The notes below the pieces were generated by a model. The model was not told the DNA's origin and did not search any database. It worked only from the letters and a program-made list of their open reading frames with translations. The translations under genes were made by a program, and so were the position numbers. Shown piece by piece: positions 20,471-28,523 of a stretch of DNA of 28,616 nucleotides. Every line of letters starts with the position of its first letter. The stretch's first letter is position 1. This stretch comes from DAIDJD01 sp035485275 (GTDB taxonomy: Bacteria > Oederibacteriota > JAJYGY01 > DAIDJD01), in the NCBI GenBank assembly GCA_035485275.1, contig DATHOE010000038.1:1-28616 (forward strand). The letters are read 5' to 3'.

Positions 20471-22498
20471 ATGTCGCCCTCATCTTCGGATTCCATCCGC
20501 GACCTTCTGGACATGTCCCACGCGGCCGGCGAGGAGGAGTCCTGGGTGCTCCATGGCGGAGGGAACTCCTCGGTCAAGGACTGGCACGTTTCCCGCCTGG
20601 GCAAGCGCGTCCGCGCCCTGTGGGTCAAGGCTTCGGGTTCGGACCTGCGGACGCTCCGGGAAAAAGATCTGGCCCCCCTTGATCTTGAGGCCCTGCTCCA
20701 GCTGCGGCGTTTCGACGCGCTCAGCGACGAGGCCATGCTCGAGGAGCTGGCCCTGGCCTCCCTGAAAGTGGGCGCGCCCCGGGGCTCTATCGAGACGCTG
20801 CTGCACGCCTTCCTTCCGGCGGCCTATGTTCTGCACACCCACGCCGACTCCACGGCGGCGCTCATGGACACGCCCCATTCCTTGAGGCATGTGGACCGCT
20901 GCTTCATGGGCGCGGTGGGTTTTGTTCCGTACCAGCGCCCCGGCTTCAGCCTGGCCCTGGCGACCTCGCGGCGCTATGCCGCCCTGTCGGTCCAGCGCAG
21001 CACGCCCTTGCGGGGCATCTTGTTGGACAAGCACGGCCTGGTGACCTGGGGGGACACGGCCCAGGAGGCCCTGGCCTGGACGCGGCGTCTTTTGGCCCGC
21101 TCCCGGCGCTATGTCACGGCTCCAAGCCGGCGCAAGGCCCCCCGGACCAAGCCGGTGGCCCGGCCCGCGGTCCCGTCCCTGAGGGACTGGATGCCGGCCC
21201 TGCGCGGAGCGCTCGGCCAAGCCGAGCGCCAGATACTGCATTGGGACGCGTCGCCCGCGGCCGTGGAGTTCTCCCTGCGCCCGGACGCCGCGGCCTTGTG
21301 CGCCGGCGGGCCCGCCACGCCGGACCACCTGCTCTACACCAAGCCGCGGGCCCTCTTCCTGGACCTGTCCGCCCGCCGTTCCGCCGCGGCCCTGGTGCAA
21401 GGGCGCGTGGCCGCCTACCGGCGCTGGTACGAGTCCTACTTCGAGCGCTACGCCCCCAAGAACTCGTTGCGCATGGACACGGCCCCGCGGGTGCTGGTGC
21501 TTCGCGGTCTGGGGGTGCTCACCACCGGCAAAGACCCGAAAACGGCCTTGATCGCCTCGGACATCTTCAGGCATTCCCGGTGGGTGCGCACGCACGCCGC
21601 GGCGCTGGAATCCTACACCTCCATCTCATTGAAACAGATCGGGGATTTCGAATACTGGCCGCTCGAGAACTTCAAGCTGACCCTGGCGCCGCCGGAAAAG
21701 GAGCTGTCGCGGCGCGTCGTGCTGGTGACCGGGGCGGGCCGCGGCATCGGCAAGGCCTGCGCCCTGCGGCTGGCCGAAGCAGGGGCCTGCGTCGCGGCGC
21801 TGGACCGGGACGCGGCCTCGGTCGGACGCGTGGCTGAGGAGATCAAGGCCGCCCAGGGGCCGGGCAGGGCCCTGGCATTGACCGCGGACATCACCGACGA
21901 GGGCGCCGTGGCCGCCGCCTTCGACTCCGTGCTTAGGCAGTGGGGCGGCCTGGACATGCTGGTGAACAACGCCGGCATCGCACGCACCGGGGCCGTGGAG
22001 AAGCTGAGCCTGAAGGATTGGAGGGACAGCCTTGAGGTCAACGCCACCGGGCACTTTTTGGTCGCCCGCGAAGCCGTGAAAATCATGAAGGCCCAGGGCC
22101 TGGGCGGATCCATGGTGTTCGTCAGCAGCAAAAATGTGCTGTCGCCGGGGAAGGACTTCAGCGCCTATTCCGCCAGCAAGGCCGCCCAGACCCAGCTCGC
22201 CAAGGTGCTGGCCCTGGAGCTGGCGCCCTTCGCGATCAGGGTCAATTCGGTCACCCCGGACGGCGTCTTCGAGGATTCCGGCCTGTGGGAGTCCATAGGG
22301 CCGTCGCGGGCCAAGGCCCAGGACATCGCCGCCGCGGACCTGAAGGATTTTTACGTCCAACGCAACCTGCTCCGCCTGGAAGTGCGGCCCCGGGACGTGG
22401 CCGAGGCGGTCCTGTTCCTCCTCAGCGAACGCTCTTCACGCACCACCGGAACGCTCCTGCCCGTTGACGGAGGCTTGAAGGACGCTTTCCCGCGTTGA
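20471..22498 (+). CDS. Bifunctional class II aldolase / short-chain dehydrogenase
   Basis: A 675-residue fusion. The N-terminal half (to about residue 400) is a class II aldolase: H28-G-G-G-N for phosphate/substrate, zinc ligands H122-T-H124 and H188 (LDKHGLVTWG). Residues about 412-670 are an SDR: T420-GAGRGIG, LVNNAGIA (about 500), catalytic Ser near VFVSS, Y566-x3-K570. This architecture is the RhaD-SDR/YuxG type (rhamnulose-1-phosphate aldolase fused to lactaldehyde dehydrogenase), which splits a sugar-1-phosphate and oxidises or reduces the aldehyde product. The sugar is not determined here, and no kinase or isomerase gene is adjacent. Ribosome-binding site AGGAG lies 5 bases before ATG. 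Confidence 0.93.
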   Translation: MSPSSSDSIRDLLDMSHAAGEEESWVLHGGGNSSVKDWHVSRLGKRVRALWVKASGSDLRTLREKDLAPLDLEALLQLRRFDALSDEAMLEELALASLKVGAPRGSIETLLHAFLPAAYVLHTHADSTAALMDTPHSLRHVDRCFMGAVGFVPYQRPGFSLALATSRRYAALSVQRSTPLRGILLDKHGLVTWGDTAQEALAWTRRLLARSRRYVTAPSRRKAPRTKPVARPAVPSLRDWMPALRGALGQAERQILHWDASPAAVEFSLRPDAAALCAGGPATPDHLLYTKPRALFLDLSARRSAAALVQGRVAAYRRWYESYFERYAPKNSLRMDTAPRVLVLRGLGVLTTGKDPKTALIASDIFRHSRWVRTHAAALESYTSISLKQIGDFEYWPLENFKLTLAPPEKELSRRVVLVTGAGRGIGKACALRLAEAGACVAALDRDAASVGRVAEEIKAAQGPGRALALTADITDEGAVAAAFDSVLRQWGGLDMLVNNAGIARTGAVEKLSLKDWRDSLEVNATGHFLVAREAVKIMKAQGLGGSMVFVSSKNVLSPGKDFSAYSASKAAQTQLAKVLALELAPFAIRVNSVTPDGVFEDSGLWESIGPSRAKAQDIAAADLKDFYVQRNLLRLEVRPRDVAEAVLFLLSERSSRTTGTLLPVDGGLKDAFPR

Positions 22499-22543
22499 GG
22501 CCTGTGGGACTGGTTTTAGATTTGGTAAATAAAACCCCGGTTC

Positions 22544-22612
22544 TTGACAATATTTAAAAAATATTTGACAATAATTAATATTTATTTGACAAAGAGGTTC
22601 CCATGTTTGACA
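22544..22612 (+). repeat. Four TTGACA direct repeats with exact 21-bp period
   Basis: TTGACA starts at 22544, 22565, 22586 and 22607, every 21 bases without deviation; a fifth does not follow. Copies 2-4 are preceded by T, and all are followed by A. The first three lie in an AT-rich promoter-like region; the fourth is codons 2-4 of the regulator gene. Twenty-one bp is two helical turns, so all copies face the same side of DNA. Possible -35 consensus and/or binding sites for the encoded regulator. Confidence 0.85.
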
Positions 22613-23616
22613 AAAAAGACTTCATAAAAAAGGCTCTTTTGCTTATTTCCCAAGATGGTCGGGGCGTCCCCGCTGCTTTGGCATCCCAATTTGGTCTTTC
22701 CAGGCAGACCGTCCACAATCAATTGCAGGCCTTGGTGCGTGCGGGCCAAATTGCTTCCGAAGGCCACACGCGTGGCCTTCGCTATCGCTTGCTGCCACAA
22801 GAGAGCGTCGAAAAAAGCTACGAATGCCGGGACCTCTCGGAGGACAGGGTTTGGAGCGAGGCTGCGGCTCCCTTGTTGATGGATCTTCCGGAAAACGTTC
22901 GGGATATTTGGCATTATGGGATCACGGAAATCGTCAATAATGCCATCGACCACTCTGAATCTCCTACCGTGAGCATCGAGGTTCAGCGCAACGCATTGTT
23001 CACCGACGCATCTGTAAGCGACCGCGGTATTGGTATATTTTTCAAAATTCAGCAGGCATTGGGGCTTTACGACCCCCGCGCCGCGATCCTGGAGCTTTCA
23101 AAAGGAAAGTTCACCACTGATCCAAAGCGGCATTCCGGTGAAGGGATTTTTTTCTCTTCGAAAGTCTTCGATAACTTCAATATTCGTTCCCGCCGCCTGA
23201 CCTACGCCCACAACATCGGCGATCCCCTGGGTACACTGAGCGATCACGGCCGTGAATCGGATGGCACTGTTGTGCGGATGAGGCTGCAAAACGACAGCGG
23301 ACGGCTGACGAAATCGGTCTTCGACGAATTCGCAGCCCCCGAAGCTTATACCTTCGCCAAGACCCTTGTGCCGGTACGCCTGGCTCAATATGAGGGAGAG
23401 AAGCTGGTGTCCCGTTCCCAGGCAAAGCGGCTGACGCTGCGTTTTGAACAGTTTAGCCATGTCGTGCTGGACTTCGAGGGCGTGAGCGAGATCGGCCAGG
23501 CTTTCGGGGATGAATTGTTCCGAGTCTTCGCGCGAGAGCATCCAGCCATTGAACTAAGTCCGGTGAATATGACCACGGCGGTGGAACAGATGGTGCTGCG
23601 GGCGAGGGCAGCGTAG
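22603..23616 (+). CDS. Regulator with winged HTH, GHKL ATPase and STAS-like (DUF4325) domain
   Basis: A 337-residue protein with three parts. Residues about 15-60: a winged HTH (GVPAALASQFGLSRQTVHNQL then a wing VRAGQI). Residues about 85-235: a GHKL ATPase of the anti-sigma/RsbW style with N box E109-IVNNAIDH117, G1 D140-RGIG144 and G2 H177-SGEG181. Residues about 270-337: a STAS-like DUF4325 domain (FSHVVLDFEGVSEIGQAFGDELFRVF). The last two domains resemble an anti-sigma kinase and its anti-anti-sigma partner fused in one chain (inference). No histidine kinase receiver or sensor domain is present. AGAGG lies 7 bases before ATG. Four TTGACA repeats cover the promoter and start. GC is lower than in neighbouring genes, and it sits next to tRNA genes, so horizontal gain is plausible. 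Confidence 0.85.
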   Translation: MFDKKDFIKKALLLISQDGRGVPAALASQFGLSRQTVHNQLQALVRAGQIASEGHTRGLRYRLLPQESVEKSYECRDLSEDRVWSEAAAPLLMDLPENVRDIWHYGITEIVNNAIDHSESPTVSIEVQRNALFTDASVSDRGIGIFFKIQQALGLYDPRAAILELSKGKFTTDPKRHSGEGIFFSSKVFDNFNIRSRRLTYAHNIGDPLGTLSDHGRESDGTVVRMRLQNDSGRLTKSVFDEFAAPEAYTFAKTLVPVRLAQYEGEKLVSRSQAKRLTLRFEQFSHVVLDFEGVSEIGQAFGDELFRVFAREHPAIELSPVNMTTAVEQMVLRARAA

Positions 23617-23669
23617 GAGGCTGAGTCGATAGCGCGAGCTTTAGCGCCGGGCATCGTGACGGCACAAAA

Positions 23670-23695
23670 AAGACCCCGGTTTTCACCGGGGTCTT
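23670..23695. terminator. Bidirectional rho-independent terminator
   Basis: An 11-bp perfect stem (23670-23680 with 23685-23695), 4-base loop TTTC, A-run on the left and T-containing run on the right. It sits between the HTH-ATPase-DUF4325 gene (plus) and the tRNA pair (minus), so it can end both transcripts. Confidence 0.9.
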
Positions 23696-23699
23696 TCGT

Positions 23700-23774
<75 letters not shown>

Positions 23775-23858
23775 TCAGGGTGTCTTGCCTATAGATACGC
23801 CGGGAGGGGGCCTTCGGTTTTAGGGTCCCCTTTTCGGTGACCTTTGAAGCCGTCGATT

Positions 23859-23947
23859 TGGTGCCGGGGACCGGGCTTGAACCGGTACGGGGCTTTCGCC
23901 CCAACGGATTTTAAGTCCGTTGCGTCTGCCAGTTTCGCCACCCCGGC
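23859..23947 (-). tRNA. tRNA-Leu (anticodon UAA)
   Basis: An 89-base class II tRNA with a long variable arm. Acceptor GCCGGGG pairs with CCCCGGC, discriminator A, encoded CCA. Anticodon loop CTTAAAA gives UAA; the T loop begins TTC. It is upstream of the initiator tRNA on the same strand, 84 bases apart. Confidence 0.96.
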
Positions 23948-23974
23948 GTCGATCCGGTGCGGCGAAGGATGCAG

Positions 23975-24003
23975 ACAATAGCCGCCCCTCCCCGCACTGT
24001 CAA
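23975..24003 (-). promoter_or_regulatory. Promoter of the tRNA-Leu / tRNA-fMet pair
   Basis: On the minus strand, consensus TTGACA (24003-23998), 17-base GC-rich spacer, then TATTGT (23980-23975). Predicted start near 23968, about 20 bases before the tRNA-Leu 5' end. Confidence 0.75.
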
Positions 24004-24102
24004 TCCCCGAATATGCGGGCCAGCGCCACACTTTATCCGAAAAGGGGCGGCTTGCCCACACGGATGTTTTCGGCCTTCGGGCCGCCCCCGGCCCCGCGGC
24101 CA

Positions 24103-24131
24103 TTTACAGCCTTGTCCCCTTTCTTTATAGT
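24103..24131 (+). promoter_or_regulatory. Promoter of the GNAT-aspC-trmH-CA-bioB run
   Basis: TTTACA (24103-24108), 17-base spacer, TATAGT (24126-24131). Predicted start near 24138, giving a short leader before GTG 24152. No other promoter of this quality is seen in the run to the right. Confidence 0.65.
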
Positions 24132-24151
24132 ACAGTCTTTCTGGGATCCGC

Positions 24152-24982
24152 GTGGAAATCCGCAATCCGGACAAGACCCATCTGTCCGCCGTCTTCTCGC
24201 TGCTTCAGGGCTGTTTTCCCGGCGCCTGGACAGGCGCGGAGCTGGAGGACCGGATCTTCTTTGACGCGCGCTACGACCCCAACCACGTGTGGATGGCGCG
24301 CGAACAGGGCAAGGTGCTGGGCCTGCTGGTGTCGGTGCAGGACGGCCCGCTGGCCTGGCTCAAGCTGGTGGCAGTGGACGAGGGCGCCCGCCGCCGCGGT
24401 CTGGGCCGCGACCTCCTGTCCAGGGCCGAGTTCCGCCTGGCCGGGGAGGGCGTCCGCGAGCTGCGCATAGAGCCGACTCCCCCGCGCGAGTTTCTGCCGG
24501 GCGTGGAAGCGGATTCCGCCGCGGTCGCGTTTTTTGAGGCCGAAGGCTTCCGCGCCTCAGGGAGCCTGGAGGCGCGCTGGGTCAGCCTTCCCGCCCTCAA
24601 GTCGACGCCCGCCGTCGAAGTGGACCGGCAGGCCGCTGCGGCCTTCGCCCGGGAGTTTTGCGGACCCCACTGGCCCTGGATCGAAGAGCAGCTCAGCTGG
24701 CGCCCCGCGCGCGCGGCTTATGGACCCGGCGTGGGCCTGTGCCTGGCGGATCCGGGCTTCAGCCTGGGGCCCTTGTGGCCCGCCCCCGCCGCGACGCAGG
24801 AGGCCCTGGCCGCCCTGGCCCAGGCCGCCCTGGGGGTGGCCCTGTCGGCGCCTGCGCGGCGCCCGGAAGGCCTGCGCCTGTGGCGCGTCGAGACGTCCAT
24901 GCACCTGGCGGACTGGGGGCCCCTGGCCGACCTGCCCGTGTTTTCCCGAACCTACAACACCTACAGCAAGGCGCTGCTCTGA
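24152..24982 (+). CDS. GNAT-family N-acetyltransferase
   Basis: A 276-residue protein. The N-terminal half (residues about 1-140) is a GNAT fold: WMAREQGKVLGLLVSVQDGPLAWLKLVAVDEGARRRGLGRDLL gives beta4/motif A with acetyl-CoA loop R-R-G-L-G; DSAAVAFFEAEGFRASG is motif B. The C-terminal half (about 150-276) is Ala/Pro-rich and may be a second, degenerate GNAT unit; no clear CoA loop is seen. Acceptor substrate unknown. GTG 24152 has a weak GGGA ahead. The aminotransferase gene starts 19 bases downstream. Confidence 0.82.
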   Translation: MEIRNPDKTHLSAVFSLLQGCFPGAWTGAELEDRIFFDARYDPNHVWMAREQGKVLGLLVSVQDGPLAWLKLVAVDEGARRRGLGRDLLSRAEFRLAGEGVRELRIEPTPPREFLPGVEADSAAVAFFEAEGFRASGSLEARWVSLPALKSTPAVEVDRQAAAAFAREFCGPHWPWIEEQLSWRPARAAYGPGVGLCLADPGFSLGPLWPAPAATQEALAALAQAALGVALSAPARRPEGLRLWRVETSMHLADWGPLADLPVFSRTYNTYSKALL

Positions 24983-25001
24983 GGCGCCAGGAGACCGCTC
25001 C

Positions 25002-26210
25002 ATGATCAAGATTTCCAAGCGCGCCGCCGGCATCCAGCCCTCCCCGACCCTGGCCATCACCGCCAAGGCCAAGAAGCTCAAGGCCGAGGGCAAGGATGTG
25101 GTCGGTTTCGGCGCCGGTGAGCCGGACTTCGACACCCCGGAGCACATCAAGGACGCGGCCATCGCGGCGCTCAAGGCCGGCTTCACCAAGTACACGGCCT
25201 CCGCCGGCACGGACGACCTGCGCGCGGCCATCGCCGCCAAGCTGGGCAAGGACAACGGCATCGAGGTGACGCCCGCCCAGGTGGTCGTCAGCAACGGCGC
25301 CAAGCACAGCCTGCAGAATCTCTTCAGCGTCCTGCTCAACGACGGCGACGAGGTCATCATCCCCGCGCCCTATTGGGTCAGCTACCCCGAGATGGTCAAG
25401 CTGGCGGGCGGCGTGCCGGTCATCGTCGACACCCTCGAGGAGGACCAGTTCCGCCTCAACGCCCGGGTGCTGGACCACCTGGCCAGCCCGCGCACCCGCG
25501 TGCTGGTGCTGTGCAGCCCCTCCAACCCCACCGGGGCCATGTACCACGAGTCCCACCTGCGCGCCCTGCTGGAGGTGGTGGTGAAGAAGGACCTGGTCGT
25601 CGTGGCCGACGAGATCTACGAGAAGCTCATCTACGGCGCGGCGAAGCACGTCAGCTTCGCGTCGCTGTCCAAGGAGGCCCTGGCGCGCACCGTCACCGTC
25701 AACGGCCTGTCCAAGGCCTACAGCATGACGGGCTGGCGCCTGGGCTATGCGGCCGGCCCCATCGAGGTGATGAAGGCCGTCGACAACCTGCAGAGCCACG
25801 CCGCCAGCAACCCGGTCAGCTTCGCCCAGAAGGGCGGTACCGCGGCGGTCACGGGCCCGCAGGACGCGGTGGAGGCCATGCGCAAGGAATTCGAGCAGAG
25901 GCGCGACATGATGGTGAACGCGCTGCGCGCCATCCCCTCGGTGACCTGCATCGAGCCCGAGGGCGCCTTCTACTGCTTCCCCAACATCAGCGCCTACTTC
26001 GACCGCCAGATCAATGGCCGCGTCATCCGCAACAGCACCGACTTCGCCGCGCTGCTCCTCGAGGAGGAGCTCGTGGCGGTGGTCCCGGGCGTGGACTTCG
26101 GCGCCGGCGACCACGTCCGCCTGAGCTACGCCACCGACCGAGGCAGCATCGTCAAGGGGCTGGAGCGCATCACCGCTTTCTGCGCGAAGCTGCAGCCGGC
26201 CGGGGACTGA
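25002..26210 (+). CDS. aspC: Pyridoxal-phosphate aspartate aminotransferase (class I, subgroup Ib)
   Basis: A 402-residue enzyme that moves the amino group between aspartate and 2-oxoglutarate (oxaloacetate and glutamate formed); subgroup Ib members may also use prephenate. Visible: GAGEPDFDTPEHIK at the N-terminus, CSPSNPTG (Asn binding PLP), VVADEIYEKLIY (Asp/Tyr), Lys238 in LSKAYSMTGWRLGY forming the Schiff base, and a C-terminal HVRLSYATD (carboxylate-binding Arg). Length is normal. Ribosome-binding site AGGAGA lies before ATG 25002. The TrmH gene starts 8 bases after its stop. Confidence 0.93.
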   Translation: MIKISKRAAGIQPSPTLAITAKAKKLKAEGKDVVGFGAGEPDFDTPEHIKDAAIAALKAGFTKYTASAGTDDLRAAIAAKLGKDNGIEVTPAQVVVSNGAKHSLQNLFSVLLNDGDEVIIPAPYWVSYPEMVKLAGGVPVIVDTLEEDQFRLNARVLDHLASPRTRVLVLCSPSNPTGAMYHESHLRALLEVVVKKDLVVVADEIYEKLIYGAAKHVSFASLSKEALARTVTVNGLSKAYSMTGWRLGYAAGPIEVMKAVDNLQSHAASNPVSFAQKGGTAAVTGPQDAVEAMRKEFEQRRDMMVNALRAIPSVTCIEPEGAFYCFPNISAYFDRQINGRVIRNSTDFAALLLEEELVAVVPGVDFGAGDHVRLSYATDRGSIVKGLERITAFCAKLQPAGD

Positions 26211-26218
26211 GGCCGGGC

Positions 26219-26812
26219 TTGCCGCGCTCCCGCGAGGAGCTCATCCACCGCCGCTTCCTTCAGGAGAAATACCTGAACGCGGCGAGGGCGAAGCCGGGCC
26301 CCCAGGAACTGCGCATCGTGCTGGACCACCTCAAGCCGAACTTCAACGTCGGCAAGATCTTCCGCAGCGCCGACGCCTTCGGCGTGAGGGAGGTCCTCCT
26401 GGTGGGCATACCCTGGTTCGACCCGGCCCCGGCCGTGGGCAGCTTCAAGCACGTTCGCGCCCGCTTCTTCAAGGCCTTCGGCGAGGCCTACGCGGCGCTT
26501 CAGCTTGAGGGCGTGGCGGTGTTCAACCTGGAGATCGACGCGGGCCCTTCGCTGGCGGCCTTCGAGCTGCCCGAGCGCTGCGCCCTGGTGCTGGGCAACG
26601 AGGGCGTTGGCCAGAGCTTCAATCGCGCCGACTTCCCCGGCGTCGGGGCCCTGCGCATCCCCCAGTGGGGCAGGGCCCAGAGCCTCAACGTCAGCGTGGC
26701 GGCGACCCTGGGGATGTACGAGTACTGCCGCCGCTGGGCCAAGGATCCCGGGCCGGTCGGGCTTCCCGACCGCAACCGAGAAAAGCACGGTTCCCCCGCC
26801 AGCCGGCCCTGA
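26219..26812 (+). CDS. TrmH/SpoU-family RNA 2'-O-methyltransferase
   Basis: A 197-residue SPOUT methyltransferase with SAM-binding knot. Motif 1: NVGKIFRSADAFGV; motif 2: ALVLGNEGVGQS; motif 3: RIPQWGRAQSLNVSVAATLGMYEY (N and SLNVS characteristic). Substrate RNA is not identifiable. The start is TTG 26219 (no clean ribosome-binding site; coupled translation from the aminotransferase stop 8 bases upstream is likely). Residues after the last motif are poorly conserved and end in a Pro-rich tail. Confidence 0.86.
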   Translation: MPRSREELIHRRFLQEKYLNAARAKPGPQELRIVLDHLKPNFNVGKIFRSADAFGVREVLLVGIPWFDPAPAVGSFKHVRARFFKAFGEAYAALQLEGVAVFNLEIDAGPSLAAFELPERCALVLGNEGVGQSFNRADFPGVGALRIPQWGRAQSLNVSVAATLGMYEYCRRWAKDPGPVGLPDRNREKHGSPASRP

Positions 26813-26822
26813 AGGGCCGTTT
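26804..26822 (+). terminator. Weak hairpin at the trmH stop
   Basis: CGGCCC (26804-26809) pairs with GGGCCG (26814-26819) around TGAA, which is also the stop-codon region, then only three T. It could attenuate rather than end transcription into the carbonic-anhydrase-like gene. Confidence 0.3.
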
Positions 26823-26849
26823 CCGCACCACCGATTTAGGAGGAAGAAC

Positions 26850-27572
26850 ATGCGCAAGACCCTTAGCGTCCTCGGACTGGCGGGCCTCATGGCCCTCGGC
26901 GTATCCGCCTTCGCCGACGGCTCCTCGGCCGGCGTCGCCCCCGACGCGGCCTGGCACATGCTGGTCCTGGGCAACAACCGCTTCGTGGACGGGCTGGGCC
27001 TGGGCCCCCACCAGGACGCCGCCCTGCGCCGCGCCCTGTCCGCCCGCCAACACCCCTGGGCCGTGGTGGTCTCCGACTCCGACAGCCGCGTGACCCCCGA
27101 GTTCATCTTCGACCTGGGGCTCGGCGACCTGTACGTGGTCCGCGACGCCGGCAGCATCCTGAAGTCCGACGTGGAAGTCGCGTCCGTGGAATACGGCGTC
27201 GAACGCCTGGGCGCGCGCCTGGTCGTGGTGCTGGGCCATTCCGGCTCCGGCGTGGTCAAGGACGCCGTGGAACAGCGCGGCAAATCCGATTCCGCCGCGG
27301 GCCGCCTGGCCGCGGACGTGGCCCCGGCCGTGGACGAGGCCCGCGACCAGATCGGCGGGCTCTCCGGCGAGGCCCTGGAGTCGGCCGCGGTCGAGAAGAA
27401 CGTGCTCCTGGAGATGAAGCGCCTGTTGAAGTCCTCACCCGCGATCGCGGACGACGTGAAGGCCGGCGACGTCAAGGTCATCGGCGGCGTCTACGACCTG
27501 GAGACGGGCCACGTGCATTGGCTGGGCGAGCACCCCTCGCAAGAGGACATCCTCGACGGGAAGAAGCCCTGA
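26850..27572 (+). CDS. Exported beta-carbonic-anhydrase-like protein lacking both zinc cysteines
   Basis: A 240-residue protein with a signal peptide (hydrophobic residues about 6-20, cleavage after AFA), so probably periplasmic. The fold is beta-carbonic anhydrase: GNNRFVDG, PWAVVVSDSDSRVTPE, and LVVVLGHSGSGVVKDAV. In active enzymes the first motif has a zinc Cys in CSDSR and the last reads GH.xCG. Here Asp76 replaces the first Cys (S75-D76-S77-D78-S79-R80) and Ser133 replaces the second, while His130 and the Asp78-Arg80 dyad are kept. Loss of two of three protein zinc ligands predicts no ordinary CO2 hydration. ATG 26850 has a strong AGGAGG site. It lies between a TrmH gene and bioB. Confidence 0.87.
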   Translation: MRKTLSVLGLAGLMALGVSAFADGSSAGVAPDAAWHMLVLGNNRFVDGLGLGPHQDAALRRALSARQHPWAVVVSDSDSRVTPEFIFDLGLGDLYVVRDAGSILKSDVEVASVEYGVERLGARLVVVLGHSGSGVVKDAVEQRGKSDSAAGRLAADVAPAVDEARDQIGGLSGEALESAAVEKNVLLEMKRLLKSSPAIADDVKAGDVKVIGGVYDLETGHVHWLGEHPSQEDILDGKKP

Positions 27573-27576
27573 GGCC

Positions 27577-28515
27577 ATGACCCGCACCGAGATTGCCGGC
27601 CTCTTTGAGCTGCCCTTCTTCGAGCTGCTGCACCGGGCCCGCGGAGTGCACGCGCGCTTTTTCCCCGAAGGGGAAGTGCAGCTGTCCACGCTGCTGTCCA
27701 TCAAGACCGGCGCCTGCCCCGAGGACTGCGGCTACTGCGCCCAGAGCGCGCGCTACGAGACCCCGGTGGAAGCCGAGCCCCTGATGGACCCGCAGGCCGT
27801 GGTGGCCGAGGCCCGGAAGGCGGCGGCCACGGGCGCCACCCGCTTCTGCATGGGCGCGGGCTGGCGTCGCCTGGCCGACCGGGACCTCCCGGCCATGGAG
27901 GCCATGGTGCGCGGGGTCAAGGCCCTGGGCCTTGAGACGTGCATGACGCTGGGCATGATGGACCAGGGGCAGGCCAGCCGCCTGAAGGAAGCCGGCCTGG
28001 ACTACTACAACCACAACCTGGACACCAGCCGGGAGTACTATCCCGAGGTGGTGGGGACGCGCACCTACGACGACCGCGTCGACACCTTGAAGGCCGTGCG
28101 CGAGGCGGGGCTCAAGGTCTGCAGCGGCGGCATCCTCGGCATGGGCGAGAGCCGGGCGGACCGCGTGGGCCTCCTGCATGAGCTCAGCCTGCTGCCGGGC
28201 GCCCCGGAAAGCGTGCCCATCAACCGGCTGGTGCCCATCGCCGGCACGCCGCTGGCCAAGACCAAACCGCTGGTGGATGATTTCGAGTTCGTCCGGTGCG
28301 TCGCCGTGGCCCGCATCCTCTTCCCCGGCAGCCATGTGCGTCTCTCGGCCGGCCGCGAGACCATGGACGACGCCCTGCAGGCCCTCTGCCTCTACGCGGG
28401 CGCCAACAGCATCTTCTACGGCGAGCGCCTGCTGACCACGGGCAACCCCCAGGTGGAGCACGACCGCGAACTGCTGCGCCGCCTGGACCTGAAGCCCGAG
28501 GCCGTCCGGGCCTAG
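27577..28515 (+). CDS. bioB: Biotin synthase
   Basis: A 312-residue radical SAM enzyme that inserts sulfur into dethiobiotin, the last step of biotin biosynthesis. C47-x3-C51-x2-C54 (GACPEDCGYCAQS) binds the 4Fe-4S cluster with SAM. The sacrificial 2Fe-2S cluster ligands are C91, C122, C182 and an Arg in VRLSAGR (about 255), in E. coli BioB order. YYNHNLDTS and PINRLVPIAGTPL are family signatures. ATG 27577 is 4 bases after the upstream stop. No bioA, bioF or bioD is seen in the window. Downstream hairpins may end the transcript. Confidence 0.97.
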   Translation: MTRTEIAGLFELPFFELLHRARGVHARFFPEGEVQLSTLLSIKTGACPEDCGYCAQSARYETPVEAEPLMDPQAVVAEARKAAATGATRFCMGAGWRRLADRDLPAMEAMVRGVKALGLETCMTLGMMDQGQASRLKEAGLDYYNHNLDTSREYYPEVVGTRTYDDRVDTLKAVREAGLKVCSGGILGMGESRADRVGLLHELSLLPGAPESVPINRLVPIAGTPLAKTKPLVDDFEFVRCVAVARILFPGSHVRLSAGRETMDDALQALCLYAGANSIFYGERLLTTGNPQVEHDRELLRRLDLKPEAVRA

Positions 28516-28523
28516 CCAAGATT

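Noticed and set aside
22544..22612. TTGACA array as a CRISPR or replication iteron cluster
   Set aside because: Only four 6-8-bp cores, no conserved spacers or long repeats, no replication gene nearby; phased binding sites fit better.
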